A DNA stretch of 25,873 bases from Bacillota bacterium (lineage in GTDB: Bacteria; Bacillota; Clostridia; Christensenellales; Borkfalkiaceae). Of this stretch, positions 24,610 through 25,873 are shown piece after piece; position 1 is the first letter of the stretch, and each line of letters starts with the position of its first letter. Below the pieces are notes generated by a model. That model ran no database searches. It was not told the DNA's origin and saw only the letters and a program-made list of their open reading frames with translations. Location of the stretch: contig QAKM01000010.1 of assembly GCA_003343805.1 (NCBI GenBank), positions 1 through 25,873 on the forward strand. Reading direction: 5' to 3'. A program made the translations under genes and the position numbers.

Positions 24610-24638
24610 ATGATAGCACGTTTCGGGGGCAAATTCAA
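24610..24638 (-). promoter_or_regulatory. promoter of the membrane-protein gene
   Basis: On the minus strand, TTGAAT (24633-24638) and TATCAT (24610-24615) are separated by 17 bases. They lie about 53 bases before the ATG at 24557. Confidence 0.6.
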
Positions 24639-24697
24639 GCACTTGCAAAAAATAAGGCGTTTTTTTGGCAGATAAGAGGGCAGAGACGGCCATTGTG

Positions 24698-24706
24698 TGC
24701 TACAAT
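24698..24706 (+). promoter_or_regulatory. extended -10 promoter of the phage-like cassette
   Basis: TGCTACAAT matches the extended -10 pattern TGnTATAAT with one change. No good -35 lies 17 bases upstream, as is common for extended -10 promoters. It precedes the gene at 24752 and is divergent from the promoter at 24610-24638. Confidence 0.45.
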
Positions 24707-24751
24707 AGGGGAAAGGAAATAAGAAGGGGCGATATGCCCGAGGGGGAGAAG

Positions 24752-25069
24752 ATGTGGGAATTGCTGTTGGCGGCGGGGATCCCGTCCGTTCTTGTGTCTG
24801 CGATCGTCACGGGCTGCATGAAGCGGCTGGAACGTCGGGAAAAGCAGCGCCTGGAAGAGACGAAGCGGAGAGAGGAGGATCGGCATCGGCTGGAGCTTCT
24901 GCAGATCCGCGGCACGCTGGCCGCGATGAGCCTCGGTGAGGCGACAGCGACCGCGCTCAAGAACGGTCACGCGAACGGAGAGACCGAGCAGGCGCTCGCC
25001 TATGAGCAGCGCGTCAAGCACGAGATGCGGGAGTTTCTGGAAAAGAGCGGCGTTGAACACGTCGCCTGA
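24752..25069 (+). CDS. small phage-like membrane protein with coiled coil
   Basis: This 105-residue protein has an N-terminal hydrophobic helix (MWELLLAAGIPSVLVSAIV). A charged coiled-coil segment follows (ERREKQRLEETKRREEDRHRLELLQI), then LGEATATALKNGHANGETEQALAYEQRVKHEMREFLE. From memory, this pattern is common in short proteins placed next to holins in Clostridia genomes and phages; the function is not known. An alternative ATG at 24734 would add six residues (MPEGEK). The ATG at 24752 is preferred because AGGGGGAG lies just before it and the hydrophobic helix starts there. It begins a three-gene cassette. Confidence 0.78.
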   Translation: MWELLLAAGIPSVLVSAIVTGCMKRLERREKQRLEETKRREEDRHRLELLQIRGTLAAMSLGEATATALKNGHANGETEQALAYEQRVKHEMREFLEKSGVEHVA

Positions 25070-25122
25070 GTGCCGCCCGGAAAGCGGGGCGGCCCGACAA
25101 AAAAGAGAAAGGGGGAAAACAG

Positions 25123-25422
25123 ATGGAAAATGCAGTGGAAGTGGTGGCGGTGCCTGTGATCGCGGCGATCGTCTATGGCGTGATGGCGGTGTACCGGCAG
25201 CTCGTTTCAGGCAAGGCGGCTGTGTGGACGAGCCTTATCCCCGTGTGGGCGGGGATCTTGGGAACGGCGATCGGGGTGATCGCCTTCTACCTGGCGCCGG
25301 AGGCGATGCCGGCCGATAACGTGCTCACGGCGATCTTGCTAGGGCTTGCGTCGGGGCTTTCGGCGACGGGTGCCGATCAGGTATATAAGCAGATCAAGAA
25401 GTCGGGCGGAGGAGAGGCATGA
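25123..25422 (+). CDS. holin-like phage protein
   Basis: This 99-residue protein has three likely membrane helices: VVAVPVIAAIVYGVMAVYR, IPVWAGILGTAIGVIAFYLA and VLTAILLGLASGLSATGADQ. It ends in a lysine-rich tail. The segment FYLAPEAMPADNVLTAILLGLASGLSATGADQVYKQI is typical of the small Phage_holin_5_2-type family. Holins make holes in the cytoplasmic membrane that let a lysin reach the wall, but solitary chromosomal copies may do something else. AAAGGGGGAAAACAG lies upstream of the ATG, and its stop overlaps the next start (ATGA). Confidence 0.82.
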   Translation: MENAVEVVAVPVIAAIVYGVMAVYRQLVSGKAAVWTSLIPVWAGILGTAIGVIAFYLAPEAMPADNVLTAILLGLASGLSATGADQVYKQIKKSGGGEA

Positions 25423-25873
25423 GTGCCGCGGGAAAGCAAGGGGGGACGTGCGCCGCGCGCATCGTGCGGACGGCGGGCTATTGGCTTGTATCGCTGACCT
25501 GGGGCGGCATCATGACGCTCCTCGGGGCGGTGATCGCGCTTGCGCTGCTCCTTACCGGGCATCGTCCCGGGCGGCTGGGGCCAAACGTGTACTTTGAGGT
25601 CGGCCGCGGCTGGGGCGGCATGGAGTACGGCGCGTTCTTCTTTGTGGAGCGCAACGCGGCAAGAGAGACCATCCTGCATGAGGCGGGCCACGGCATCCAG
25701 AATCTTCTGCTCGGGCCGCTGATGCCCTTCGTCGTGTGCATCCCGTCCGCCCTCCGCTATTGGATGCGGCGCTGTTCCACCTTCCGGGGGAAGAAGATTT
25801 TCTCGGGCGTGCTGTTCGCGTTCGCCGCGGCGGTCGGAGGGGCGCTTTGCGGGGCGGCGGTCGGAATTTCGGG
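25419..25873 (+). CDS. membrane protein with HEAGH motif, cut by the window end
   Basis: The frame is open from an ATG at 25419, which overlaps the TGA of the holin-like gene, to the end of the window (151 complete codons, 3' end missing). A GGAGGAGAGG lies just upstream. A membrane helix spans about residues 20-46 (TAGYWLVSLTWGGIMTLLGAVIALALL). The segment HEAGHGIQNLLLGPLMPFVVCIPSALRYW follows at about residues 92-120; HEAGH fits the HExxH zinc-protease pattern, although in this family a role as a protease is unproven. Another hydrophobic stretch begins near residue 133. Similar small proteins with GHGIQN and IPSAIRYW segments occur beside phage-like genes in Firmicutes, to my recollection. 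Confidence 0.72.
   Translation, partial: MSAAGKQGGTCAARIVRTAGYWLVSLTWGGIMTLLGAVIALALLLTGHRPGRLGPNVYFEVGRGWGGMEYGAFFFVERNAARETILHEAGHGIQNLLLGPLMPFVVCIPSALRYWMRRCSTFRGKKIFSGVLFAFAAAVGGALCGAAVGIS

Noticed and set aside
1..25873. CRISPR array, insertion sequence or transposase
   Set aside because: No regularly spaced direct repeats and no transposase or integrase motifs were seen on either strand.

Overview
This window looks like chromosomal DNA from a GC-rich, low-complexity-promoter Firmicute, probably a gut member of the Clostridia. The grounds are strong GGAGG ribosome binding sites, TTGACA/TATAAT promoters, a feoA-feoB-FeoB-associated Cys-rich protein operon, a LacI-controlled sugar locus and a Clostridia-type holin cassette. 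An assignment to Christensenellales would be a guess; no marker gene here settles it.

Layout. 1-102: 3' part of tRNA-Ser(TGA) and its terminator. 199-1641 (-): an AT-rich gene for a zinc-ribbon protein with a PD-(D/E)XK-like nuclease end, probably acquired. 1642-2166: non-coding DNA with two terminator-like hairpins and a cluster of TTGTCG/CGACAA repeats. 2167-3057 (-): an HTH-Fic AMPylase-family protein. 3232-5792 (-): ferrous iron uptake operon feoA-feoB-FeoB-associated protein, with a clear promoter and terminator. 6010-6978 (-): LacI-family regulator. 7244-21880 (+): a ten-gene, tightly packed operon for use of a fructan or other beta-fructoside. 22083-23499 (+): cupin plus SDR oxidoreductase pair. 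23592-24557 (-): multi-spanning membrane protein of unknown function. 24752-25873 (+): a phage-like cassette of a coiled-coil membrane protein, a holin-like protein and an HEAGH-motif membrane protein cut by the window end.

The centre of interest is the ten-gene operon: cytoplasmic GH32, 64-residue membrane protein, GH32 lipoprotein, family-5 (Opp/Dpp-type) solute-binding lipoprotein, two permeases, two ATPases, a 983-residue surface protein with lectin-like and Ig-like domains, and a second GH32-like lipoprotein. Starts and stops overlap or nearly touch throughout, so it is very probably one transcript. It starts at one strong promoter, directly downstream of which lie two LacI-type operators arranged as 21-bp inverted repeats. 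The lacI gene is divergent and has its own promoter. Working model (inference): the surface protein and GH32 lipoproteins hold and trim a fructan at the cell surface, the Opp-type transporter imports the fragments, and the cytoplasmic GH32 finishes them. The unusual points are that the importer is of the peptide type rather than a CUT1 or PTS system, and that all three hydrolases belong to a GH32 branch without the usual NDPN nucleophile motif. No fructokinase or PTS gene is visible in the window.

Start sites were moved from the longest possible frame to the best ribosome binding site for feoB, lacI, the first ATPase, both GH32 lipoproteins, the SDR, the membrane protein at 23592 and the gene at 24752. 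All functions come from reading the sequence without database searches.
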